Shown one piece after another: positions 1 through 9,679 of a stretch of DNA of 64,000 nt. The notes below the pieces were generated by a model. It did no database searches. It was not told the DNA's origin and saw nothing but the letters and a program-made list of their open reading frames with translations. The stretch is taken from NCBI GenBank assembly GCA_021234155.1, contig JAJEKV010000011.1:20722677-20786676 (forward strand), in the 5' to 3' direction. Both the position numbers and the translations under genes were made by a program. Source of the stretch: Isoetes taiwanensis. Lineage: Eukaryota > Streptophyta > Lycopodiopsida > Isoetales > Isoetaceae. Within the stretch, counting starts at the first letter, position 1; every line of letters begins with the position of its first letter.

Positions 1-1081
1 TCTGGCATCAAAGTTCTTTCTTTATCGATGCCGCCATGGTAGAAGCTGCAATCCACCATAGCTGCATCTGAGGCAAATTCAAATGCATCTAAGGTTTTGT
101 ATCCCTGCCATAGCCACCTCTGAGGCAAATCCCCCGGGGGTGCACCTAATGTAAAGTCTATATGGCATGTGCGTGCATAGGGTTAAGAGAAATTATCCCT
201 TATACGGAAATTTCCTAAGAAAATATACCTCATATTTTATATACCCCTACCATATTTCTCTTATAAATATACGGGAGCAAGAAAAATACCCCCTTTCATA
301 TATGGGTACGGTTTTGGCCCCAAAAAAACCCCCTCCCATACACTCATATGTTTTCTACGGTTTTTACTGAGTGCACCCCCCAAAGGCAAATCCGAAGGCA
401 TCTAAGGTTTTGTATTTAAGCCTTTCTAGCATCTCGCAAATATGCATGTACCTAAACCATATGCATAAAATTTCTTCTTATCTTCGAATACTTTGTCTCT
501 CCATCTGCTAGCACCCAATCTATAACTTTGTTAAAAATGCAAGAATTATGGTAACCTCATTACACAACAGATTGGTACAAATCAACTTGCTCACAGGAGA
601 TCCACACCAAAAAGACAATATCCATACCATATCAGGTGTTGACTTCTTTAAACAGTGAGAGAAGTGGTCATGGACAATCCATTGATGCTAGCTACCATTG
701 CGAGCAGCCTACTGAACAATGTTCAACATCTAACTCGGCCTCACACTCGACAAGATTGTAATTGACTTATGCAGTGAAGTTTTCACACACAGACAACTTT
801 ACATATAGCACTCACTCACATATGAAAAAGAGAAGATGTGATGATTATCTTAAACAAAAACAATAAGGCGAAGACTAAAGCAACACCATCTACAAGGAGC
901 TCCTTTCGTAGACAAGGTATGTAACTCACACTCGCATCCATTCACTTCCTCACCGGCGATGTAGACAGAGCACCAGTCCCTTTACATCGCAGGCAAGGCA
1001 CCAATGGCTACACCTAGATTGAAGTCCCAAGGGTGCACAAAGCTACTATTACAACCAAACTCATCTAAGGTCATCCCAACG
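1..1081. other. Intergenic, no gene seen
   Basis: No convincing coding frame is visible. The only structure I see is a short inverted-repeat element (134-380) and the duplicated flank around it: the phrase gcatctaaggttttgtat occurs near 84 and again near 396. The rest looks like unique AT-rich plant intergenic DNA. Confidence 0.5.
134..380. repeat. Possible small MITE-like inverted-repeat element
   Basis: The segment begins with gggggtgcac and ends with its exact reverse complement gtgcaccccc, so it has 10-bp terminal inverted repeats about 247 bp apart. The 10-mer aggcaaatcc lies just outside on both sides (121-130 and 384-393). It may be a target duplication or part of a larger local duplication, since matching sequence extends further out. 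The interior has no domain. The size fits a non-autonomous DNA transposon, but one copy alone cannot prove mobility. Confidence 0.3.
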
Positions 1082-1418
1082 AATTGTATATATCTAATAT
1101 ATACATACAATTATTTAATGTCCCTATAGGGGGTGAAAGTTTGTAGAGATTGATCCCACCCGTCTATTTTTTGAGGTGGCGCGACAATGGCCCTTGGATT
1201 TAGTGGGGGGCATGCATGGGGGCATGCACCCCATCCCTACACCGTTGATTGGGCACGTGAGAAATCTTGGCCCTTGATTTTTTAAAGGGAAGGTGCAAGG
1301 AAGGTCCCTTAAAAGGTGCTTTCTGGTGCAGTCAATCTTAGCCGTTGGATCAAAAAGGGGAGGAGAAATCCTGACCATTAATTTTTTATTAAATTGCAAT
1401 TTCTTTTATTAAAAGAGG
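1082..1418. repeat. Dispersed repeat A, copy 1
   Basis: A block of about 337 bp runs from aattgtatatatct to ttattaaaagagg. It recurs almost unchanged at 3125-3465, with only scattered substitutions and 1-3 bp indels. The flanks differ, so the boundaries can be seen. It starts with a small AT-rich hairpin (attgtatata ... tatacatacaat). No coding domain is apparent; open frames inside it are shared simply because the DNA is repeated. The family is not recognised. Confidence 0.75.
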
Positions 1419-1659
1419 TGAGGTGGCACCCTTATTAAATAAAAAGGTAATGAGATGGCACCAGCATTAATGGGTCGACTTTCTAGGAAGCCTCTTTTTT
1501 TGATAATCGGCTTCAAAGGTCGGTAACTTGCAGTAGAGGGGTCGGATGAAGGTAGGCCCATGCCTTTGGATTCCTCTCATTGAGAGCTTTCCAACGAGTA
1601 GTGCTTTGATATCGTTCCGTCGTAGTTGGAGCTAATGTGATCGAATACTAAAAATCTTT

Positions 1660-2492
1660 TTGGAAACTTTGAAAAATCTTTTTGGAAACTCGAACAAATA
1701 TGGGTATTTAAGAGAATCTAGAGGAATCTTCATAGGATATTAGATAATGTAGAGGAAGCTCAAGGGAATCTTCGGGAATCTATGAGAATCACAAGGAAAT
1801 CTTTGAGATTCTATGGGAATCTTTATAAAACCTTTGAGAGTGTAGGGGAATCTTCATAGAATCTAAGGGGATCTAGGAGAATCTACATATAAACATGGGG
1901 AATCTAGAGGAATCTTGAGATAATCTTTAGGAAGCTAGGGGAACCTCAACAAAATTAGAAAATTTATGGGAATCTCAAGAGAATCGTAGAGAATCTAGTA
2001 GAATCAAAGCGCATCCTCATAGAATCTTTGAGAATCTAGAGGAATCTTGATGGAATATTCGAGAATATAGGGGAATCTCTATAGAATCTAAGAGAATCTA
2101 CATAGAATATAAGGGAATCTACATAGAATCTAAGGGAATCTACATAGAATCTAACGAAATCTAGGAGAATCTACATAGAATTTTGGAGAATCTAGAGGAT
2201 TCTTGTGATAATGTTTGAAAATTTAGAGGAATCTTTATAGAATCTTTGTGGAATCTTATGGAATCTTCCATATTACGTGTGTGTATAGGGGAATCTTGAT
2301 AGAATCTTTGGAAATCTCTATAGAATCTTGGGGAGTCTAGAGAAAATTTGGAATAACCTTTGAGAATCTAAGGGAATCTTAAGAGAATCTTAAGTAATCT
2401 ATTGGATTAAGAGAATCTAAGGGAATCTTCGTTAAATCTTTGAGAATCTAGAATCCTGAATCTTGAAGAATCTAAGAGAATCTTATATTATA
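1660..2492. repeat. GAATCT-rich degenerate minisatellite, array 1
   Basis: The stretch is built from irregular units of about 12-18 bp of the type gaatctaggggaatctt, with many point changes. From about 1998 onward it is collinear, unit by unit, with the array at 12298-12850, so the two arrays are copies of one sequence and not independent simple repeats. Nothing in it is coding. Confidence 0.85.
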
Positions 2493-2614
2493 ATGTTATA
2501 GCGTAAATATGTAATGGACCACGCCCTAATTTGGATGGCTAAGATTATCAAATTGCATCCAAAGACCAAGATTTATTGCACGACTCCCTACCACGTGATT
2601 GGTCATTGCGTTGA

Positions 2615-3124
2615 TCTCTTAAGGGGAAAAGGAAAAGGAAAAGGAAAAGGGAGGATGAAAAGAGTAAAAAGGCACAAGGAAAAGGGGAAGAGGGAAAGGG
2701 AAAAAGGGAAAGGAAAAATAGCATGGGAAAAAGGGGACGAACGAAAGGATGAGGAAAAAGAAAAATAGCATAAGAAAAGGGAAAGAATAAGAGAAAAGAA
2801 AAGGCGGAGGGAGGAAAAGAAAAAAGGCAATGAGAAAAGAGGAAGGGGAAACGGTGGGGAAAGGAGGAAAGGGGAAGGGAAAAGGGCGGAGAGAAGGGAA
2901 AAAGGGCATGAGGAAAAAGGAGAGAGAAATGGAAAAGAGAAAGGGGAAAGGGCAAGGGACAAAATGGAAAAGGGAAAAGGTGAAGAAAAGGAAAAAGAAA
3001 AAGGAAAAGGGGAATAGCGAAAGAGGAAAGAAAAAAGAGGAAGAGGGTCCGAAAAGGAGGAAAAGGGGGACGTAAAAAAGGTGGGAAAAAAAGAATAGAA
3101 AAAGGCATGGATAAAAATGGAAAG
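2615..3124. repeat. Polypurine tract 1
   Basis: About 500 bp is almost entirely A and G on the plus strand (ggaaaagg, gggaaaag and variants). The last 240 bp (about 2885-3124) is duplicated at about 3489-3720 beyond repeat A copy 2. Long open frames here on both strands (Lys/Glu/Gly-rich, or Phe/Pro/Ser-rich on the complement) come from the composition and are not genes. Confidence 0.9.
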
Positions 3125-3465
3125 AATTGTATATATCTATAATATATATACATACAATTATTTAATGTCCCTATAGGGGGTGAAAGTTTGTAGAGATTGA
3201 TCCCACCCGTCTATTTTTTGAGGTGGCGCGACAATGGCCCTTGGATTTAGTGGGGGCATGCATGGGGGGCATGCACCCCATCCATACACCGTTGATTGGG
3301 CACGTGAGAAATCTTGGCCCATGATTTTTTAAAGGGAAGGTGCAAGGAAGGTCCCTTAAAAGGTGCTTTCTGGTGCAGTCAATCTTAGCCGTTGGATCAA
3401 AAAGGGGAGGAGAAATCCTGACCATTAATTTTTTATTAAATTGCAATTTCTTTTATTAAAAGAGG
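3125..3465. repeat. Dispersed repeat A, copy 2 (inside the purine tract)
   Basis: This is the second copy of the repeat at 1082-1418. It interrupts the polypurine tract: purine sequence stops at ggaaag (3124) and resumes at agggaaaagg (about 3463). The sharp boundaries suggest that repeat A moves or is copied as a unit. I find no clear terminal inverted repeat, poly(A) tail or short target duplication, so its class is open. Confidence 0.75.
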
Positions 3466-4140
3466 GAAAAGGGGGAAGAGAAAAATGGCGGAGAGAAGGG
3501 AAAAAGGGCATGAGGAAAAAGGAGAGAGAAATGTAAAAGAGAGAGGGGAAAGGGCAAGGGACAAAATGGAAAAGGGAAAAGGTGAAGAAAAGGAAAAAGA
3601 AAAAAGAAAAGGGGAATAGCGAAAGAGGAAAGAAAAAAGAGGAAGAGGGTCCGAAAAGGGGGATGTAAAAAAGGTGGGAAAAAAAGAATAGAAAAAGGCA
3701 TGGATAAAAATGGAAAGAGAAAAGGAAAAGGAAGAGGAAAAGGGCATGAGGAAAGGGGGAAGGATGAAAAAAGAAGGAAAAGGAAAAGAGAACAGGAGGC
3801 GGAAAGGGGAGGGAAAAAGGGCACGAGGAAAAGGGAGAGAGAAATGAAAAAATGGAAGGGAAAAGGGCACGAGAAAAACTAGAAGAAGGAAGGGGTGAGG
3901 AAAGGGAAAAAAAGGAAGGGAAAAATAGCATGGGAAAAATAGCATGGGAAAAGAGAAAAGAAAAAAGGGAATAGGGAAAGGGAAAAAGGAAAAAGAGAAA
4001 GAGGGTGGGGAAATGAAAAAAAGGGCACGTAAAAAATGTGGGAAAATGGGAATGGAAAAAGGCATGGGAAAAGGAAAAAGGAAAAGGAAGGAGAAAAGAA
4101 AGGGGAAAAGAGCACGGGAAAAAGAATAAGAATAAGAATA
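3466..4140. repeat. Polypurine tract 2
   Basis: About 670 bp is purine-only or nearly so on the plus strand. It includes the second copy of the 240-bp block also found at about 2885-3124. It ends in aagaataagaataagaatag, which on the minus strand is the (TTATTC)n tail of the adjoining LINE. Tract 3 on the far side of that LINE (11616-12160) is probably the other half of the same tract. Confidence 0.85.
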
Positions 4141-5579
4141 AGAATAGTTTTTTATCGTCCACTGAGACCAATCGGCCTATGGGACCCAGAAGGAACGCAA
4201 CAAACTTATTACTGTCCGGGTTAAAAAACCCTCGCCCCGAAGGGTTTTCGAGGGAAAAACCGTGGCAGTAATAAGAATGCTGTCAAACTGTACAAGTATA
4301 CATCATTAGGAAATAAATGTGTATGTACATGTCAAGCGCGTGCCCGAGGACGTAGTTGATCTCGCATGTCCATGACCTCCTGAAGGTATGATCCTAGCAC
4401 CCGTACGGATGCCGTGCTCAATGTCACATGTAGCGGCTGGCCAGGCCTGACCAACTCAGTATAGTGCGTCCGGATTTGATCATATGCTGGGCAACTTTGA
4501 AGGGTATGAGATTCATCCTCAATGACTCCCATTTGGCAGCATTGACAGAGTCTGTCCCGACGTGGGCTCACCAATCCATCCGCCTGCTCAATTCCGAAGA
4601 TGATGTGCCCCCGTGGCGAATGGAGGCAATGAGTCCGCGTCTTTTCATGGGCAAGTGGGTGTGCGAGTAGCATTGTGGGCCTCGTTCCAATGTGGGATTT
4701 ATGTGGCCGGGTAGTGTCTTTGTCTTGACTGCTCAAAGGCGCCGGCATCCCAAAGCTTGCTGATGAAGCAAGCGTCAAGATATTGCCTCAAGCTATGGCG
4801 ATCGCCTCTGTTTGCACATATATACACCGTGCTCCCGCACATTCCATCTAGCCATCCATTGAGCTCTCTTTTTCCCTCCAGCCGGGCCTTGAGGCCAGGC
4901 CCCATTGCCATGATATAAGCTAGTTTAGGGAGACGAGCATCGTCCATATTGACCACCTTCTCGAAAATAGATAATGTGGCGATCAAGGGCTGCCCTCCTA
5001 AGAGGCAAGAATCCTCTCCTCGTAGTAGAATTTGATATGGGACTTGTGGACTCACCCCTAGTCCTCGTATTACCAAGAAGGCTTTCTCACGCACTGCTCC
5101 AAGTCATTCCAAGTAGCGAGGATACTCTTGGGCCTCATACTTCAACCCCGTGATAAAAGGGCAGGGCTCCACCGAGACCTTGAGCAGGTGTGATGATGGG
5201 TCCAATCATACAACTCCGCTCTATGACTATTGTTTTGCATTGCATATAGTGCCTTCCAGCCCGCCGTAGTAACTTCGTGGCCGTATGGATGTGTCCCGCA
5301 GCATAGTAGAAGGAAACTCCACTCCCAAATATTTGTATGTGGATGCTACTTCCACATTCTGCCCTCGGTAACTGAAGGAGGGGATCCTCGGCTGTCGTGA
5401 AGATGATATAAAAACCACCTTAGTCTTGGCCAAGTTGACGCGCATATCAGTCGCTTGACAAAATGTGTTCAGGGCATCGAGATGTCGTTGCATGTCTGCT
5501 GGTGTGTAAGCTAGGAGGTCTACATCATCAGCATATATTAACTGCTTGATGACCTGGTAGAGAAGGTGAGCTCCGTCGC
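4141..5579 (-). pseudogene. LINE ORF2, 3' half (RT catalytic region, C-terminal zinc motif) and 3' UTR
   Basis: Read on the minus strand, this is the downstream half of a non-LTR retrotransposon. The first part carries the reverse-transcriptase catalytic box LIYADDVDLLA followed by the thumb-like KYLGVEF. After several frame changes comes a cysteine/histidine cluster, CQCCQMGVIEDESHTLQSC (about 4520-4580), as found at the C terminus of many LINE ORF2 proteins. The 3' UTR holds a hairpin (ccctcg ... cgaggg, about 4228-4254) and ends near the motif ggacgataaaaa with a (TTATTC)n tail. The upstream half lies at 9680-11615, because a gypsy element was inserted at 5580. Frameshifts make it non-functional. 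The clade is not determined. Confidence 0.85.
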
Positions 5580-5781
5580 TGCTATATGCCACGGACGTGT
5601 CTTTGGGCCTTTGGTCCAAAGAGGGCCTTTTGGTCCAAAGAGGGCCTTTAGTCCAAAGAAGGACCAAAGGGGGCGTGCATGCTATATAGTAGCTCGGGGG
5701 AGAGCTCTGGGGCGGCTATGTTCTAGCTGAGAGCTCGTGGTTGAGTGGTGAGATAGCATGTCACGTCAAGTGTCTGTTTTA
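5580..5781 (+). repeat. E0 left (5') LTR, 202 bp
   Basis: It contains internal short repeats of the type tttggtccaaagagggcc. It differs from the right LTR by only a few substitutions and one indel, so insertion is fairly recent compared with the decay of its coding region. The sequence just after it (tggtgtctgtttt) resembles a tRNA-Met primer site only weakly. Confidence 0.9.
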
Positions 5782-6884
5782 GTGGTGTCTGTTTTAAAAC
5801 CAAAAAAGAAAAAGAAAAAAAAACTTAAGGGCACGTATTCCTTTTGGTGGAAAAGTATTTCTTTTGAGGGCAAAGGGGTAGACTAATTCATAAGGAATAG
5901 TCTAGGCCAAAGACGTCTTTACGGGAGTGTTCAAAGCTAACAATTAGGACTTGCCATATCAAAGTTAAACGATATGACATGAAGATAAAAATTAAAAGAT
6001 AGGAATAAAGGCACATAAAGGATGTCAATAAAGGGGGGGCTTTATTGTACAAAGACAATAATAGCTCGTGTATTGATTGTGGTGCTTTATATACCAAAGG
6101 GGCCTTCGTGCCTACAAAGACAATAATAGCACGTCTATATTAAGGTCAAGCATGTTGGTTGAGGTACAACTCAAAAGCCCATGCTTAAAGGAGGACATGA
6201 TAGTTGGTACCAATTTTTGGACTATTCTCTCACACCAAAGACCATGTTTCCCTTGATGCTTCCTTTGAGATATAGAACATATGTATGCCTATTCTCAAGG
6301 AAAAAGGGACGAAAGTGGCATGAGCATAGGGGTCTGGCATTAGACTCCTCATGATAGAGTTCTGGATTGCCTAAGTTATCTCTTAGATCCACAATATCCT
6401 CAAGGTCAGTAGGATTTAGTTGTCTTAGTATTTTGTTTTGTCTTGTAATGCAGGACAGTCTCCCTTTGGTGTGCAGTTGTGGTTGGTGATGCTTAGGTTG
6501 TCACCAAGGAATGGGTGTTACGAGTTTAATCCTTTAGTTGATTGGGTTACTCGTACCCTTGGGTTAGCCTCGGCTAGCGAGAGTGAGAACCTTTGAAGTT
6601 GTTGAAAAAAAAAAGTTATTCTAAACCCATTCCAGTTTAAAACGTTTGGCAATGAAAACTCGTTCTGTGTAGTTGGTGGTTTTGCATCCTAAGTCTAGTG
6701 CATCTCCATTGAATGAGTGTCAAACTGTCTTTTTGCAATATTTTATCTTCTTCCTGGATAAGAATTGCCTAATCAAGCTCCTTCTTGGAGAATGCATGGC
6801 CAACAAATAAAGATTCAGCGCCGACTTGATGAGTTCCTTTAAGCTGGATTGATCCGCTATAGTTTTTCACCTTACTCCTGTCTT
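5782..6884 (+). other. E0 internal leader, no domain recognised
   Basis: About 1.1 kb lies between the left LTR and the first recognisable reverse-transcriptase sequence. In a complete element this space would hold primer site, gag and protease. I find no zinc knuckle and no protease motif. A short direct repeat, caaagacaataatagc, occurs near 6050 and 6110. The region may be a deletion scar plus degenerate sequence. Confidence 0.5.
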
Positions 6885-9430
6885 GTTGGTCAAGGAAGAA
6901 AGATAGTTCTTGGCGCCAAAGTTCCAAGGTGCCCAAGTTTTTCGTCGTCTTGATCTTAAGTCCGGGTGTTGGCAACTTAACGTTGCACCCGAAGATGTGC
7001 ATAAGACTGCGTTTCGGACAACGTTTGGACATTATGAGTTTTTAGTCATGCCATTTGGACTTACAAATGCGCCAGCTTCTTTTGCGGGACTAATGGGGCG
7101 TATATTTGAGGATGTGCATGGGGCTTATGTTGCCATTTTCTTTAATGACGTATTGGTTTTCAGTAAGTCCGAGGAAGACCGTTATTTGCATTTGCAAGAG
7201 GTCTTTCGTTGACTGAGGAACTCTAAATCCTAAGAAAATTATCTTTTTCCAATTGGAAATTGAATATTTGGGGCATATTGTTTGCATTGAGGGTCTTAAA
7301 GTTGATCCCAGTAAAGTACAAGCAATTGTGGATTGGCCAGTACCTACTTCAGTTGCTGCATTGCGTTCCTTTGTGGGCTTATGCAGTTATTATAGGAAGT
7401 TTGTACAGAATTATGCTCGTTTAGCTTCAGATTTATATTTGTTGCTATGAAAAGATGTTCCTTTCTAATGGAATCATAATCATCAGTTTGCTTTCCAAGT
7501 TTTGGAGGATGCCATGGTTAACCCTCCTGTTCTGCGTTTGCCAAAGTTTGGTCTACTTTACTTGTTATGCGTTGATGCAAGTGGTATGGTTTTGGGCGCA
7601 GTTTTAATGTAGGATGGTCATCCTATTGCTTATGAAAGTCGGAAGTTTTCTGACACGGAAAGTAGTATATAGTGTTTACGATAAAGAATTTCTGGCTGTC
7701 ATTCATGCTTTGAAAGTGTGGCGACACTCTCTTTTAGGGTCGACGGTTCATATTTTGACTGACCATCAAAGCATTAGACGCTTGGAGAGGAAAGTGAAAT
7801 GGGTTGTTTTTATGCAACAATATGAAGTGAAATGGGTTGTTTTTATGCAACAATATGTTTTCTCCAACGACTATCGTTTTGGTAAAGAGAATGTTGTATC
7901 GGATGCTTTAAGCTGACATTTTGTTGTTTGTTCTCTCTCTCTATAGTACAATCCATCCATTGGAAAGAGCCATTGTATGCCACCAACCATGGTTATACGA
8001 AGATGTGGTTATTGGTTCAAACTGGAAATGCTTAGGGGTATAAGATCGTTAATGGGTTCTTATACAAAGGTCCAAAGCTATGCATTGTTTGTGACTTTAG
8101 ACCATTTGTTCTTAGGAAGGTCCATGATATACCTATTGTTGGGCATTGTGGCATGGGGGGTGATCTTGGCAAAGATTAAACCATATTTTGTGTGGTCTGG
8201 ATTGTAGAGAGATATCTTCCTTCCTATTAGTCATTGTGTGTCTTGCCAATGAATAAAGAAATCAAACAAGAAGCCTCTTGGTGTTCGTTTATCTTACGTA
8301 TTCAAGAAGCGAAGTGGACGCCAATTACTATAGATGTTATTGTCGGTTTTTCCACAAGTCCTCGCAAGAATATTGGCAATTGGATGGTTGTTTGGACAAT
8401 TTGAATAAGGTGACAGCTTATACTGCAGCTATGCTCTTTATCAAGAAGATGTTTAGGTTACATAGGTTGCCTAAAGGTATTGTATCTAATTATAATACAA
8501 AGCATACTAGTAAATTCTGTAAGGCATTACTTATGCAGTTCAGAACTGAGTTAAGGTTCTTTATTACAACTGATGGACAACCTGAGGTGGTGAACAAGGT
8601 TATTTGTTCCATCGTAAGAGGGTTTGTCAAGGAACATCAAGGTCATTTGAAAGAGTATTTGCCTATAGCTGAATTTGTATACAATAATGCCTATCAGTCT
8701 ACCATAAAGATGACACATGTTCAGACGGTCTATGGCTAGCCTGTGCGGAAGACACTTTTTGGAGTGTGTAAGGATGTTCCAGATGCTGATGATTTAGTTA
8801 TTGAGCATAAGGATCTCATGGACTTGTTTCAAGCTCGTATTCGAGATGCTCAGGATTATTTTGCCAAAGAAATCATCTAAGTGGCAACTGCCAATGGTTT
8901 TTAAGAAAGGAGATTGGATATGGATAAGGATCCATAAAGGACACTTTAAGACAGGTGCGCACAAGAAAGGTCTCAAGTGTCGACTCCATTTCCATGGACC
9001 ATTTCAAGTTATAAGTGGTCAAGGAGAGTGCATATCAATTATGATTGCCTGAATGTTAGAAAATGTATGATATAGTGAATGTATAATTCCTAAAAGCTTA
9101 TCAAGGTAAAGACTTACCTCCAATTGAGAGGTTAAGTGAGCCAGAATTGATTGGTATTTCCAAAGTTCTAGAATCAGGAAACAATTTTGGAAGACAAAAT
9201 CCACTAGTGGTTCAAGATAGTATTTGGTAAAGTTTGCTCACAAACCCTTGGAGGACGCTTCATGGGTGCGTGGCAATGTTTTAGAAGCTTATCCGGATAT
9301 TCTCAGGGAATATAAAGATCGGAAAGCAAAGGAAGCCGAGAGACAAGAAGAAGTCCAAGGACAGGCTTCTACTAGCCGGCCTAAGCGAGGGTCAAGGAAG
9401 GATTATGCTCGGATGGTTAAAGGTATTTAG
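6885..9430 (+). pseudogene. E0 pol remnant (RT, RNase H, integrase, chromodomain)
   Basis: The order is that of chromoviruses. RT segments show VFRRLDLKSGCWQLNV, FLVMPFGLTNAPASF and FFNDVLVFSKS, so the catalytic box has N in place of the first D. YLGHIV and RSFVGLCSYYRKF follow. The RNase H part has YDKEFLAVIHALKVWRHSLLG and ILTDHQS. It contains a 33-bp in-frame tandem duplication (about 7793-7858) giving VKWVVFMQQY twice. The integrase core (about 8278-8740) has lost its second Asp (SNYNTKHTSKF) but keeps the Glu of DGQPE. A chromodomain-like tail, KPLEDASWVRGN, lies near 9240-9280. Frame changes and stops separate the blocks. Confidence 0.85.
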
Positions 9431-9477
9431 ACACCCTTTTGCAGCAGAGGACTGCTGCAATGTCAAGAGGGGGGGAA

Positions 9478-9679
9478 TGCTATATGCCAAGGACGTGTCT
9501 TTGGGCCTTTGGTCCAAAGAGGGCCTTTGGGTCCAAAGAGGGCCTTTAGTCCAAAGAAGGACCAAAGGGGGCGTGCATGCTATATAGTAGCTCGGGGGAG
9601 AGCTCTGGGGCGGCTATGTTCTAGCTGAGAGCTCGTAGTTGGGTGGTGAGATAGCATGTCGCGTCAAGTGTCTGTTTTA
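9478..9679 (+). repeat. E0 right (3') LTR, 202 bp
   Basis: This is the direct repeat of 5580-5781. It is preceded by the polypurine tract at about 9462-9477 and followed by the target duplication GTCGC (9680-9684). Confidence 0.9.

Larger units (their letters stand above)
5580..9679 (+). mobile_element. Complete Ty3/gypsy chromovirus remnant E0, inserted in the LINE
   Basis: Direct repeats of 202 bp (5580-5781 and 9478-9679) start with TGCTATATGCCA and end with TGTTTTA. They are flanked by an exact 5-bp target duplication GTCGC (5575-5579 and 9680-9684). A purine-rich tract, caagagggggggaa, sits directly upstream of the right LTR, so the element reads on the plus strand. Removing it joins the two halves of the LINE reading frame, which proves the insertion order. 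The internal region is only about 3.7 kb: no gag or protease is recognisable in 5782-6880, while RT, RNase H, integrase and chromodomain remnants follow. It is probably non-autonomous and dead. Confidence 0.92.

Noticed and set aside
1124-3446. Near-identical 91-residue frames in the two copies of repeat A
   Set aside because: Identity follows from the repeat itself; the frame has no start context, no domain, and the differences show no coding bias.
2548-4171. Long open frames in the polypurine tracts (Phe/Pro/Ser-rich or Lys/Glu/Gly-rich)
   Set aside because: They arise from purine-only composition, which lacks stop codons on one strand and most on the other; no domain, and both strands are open at once.
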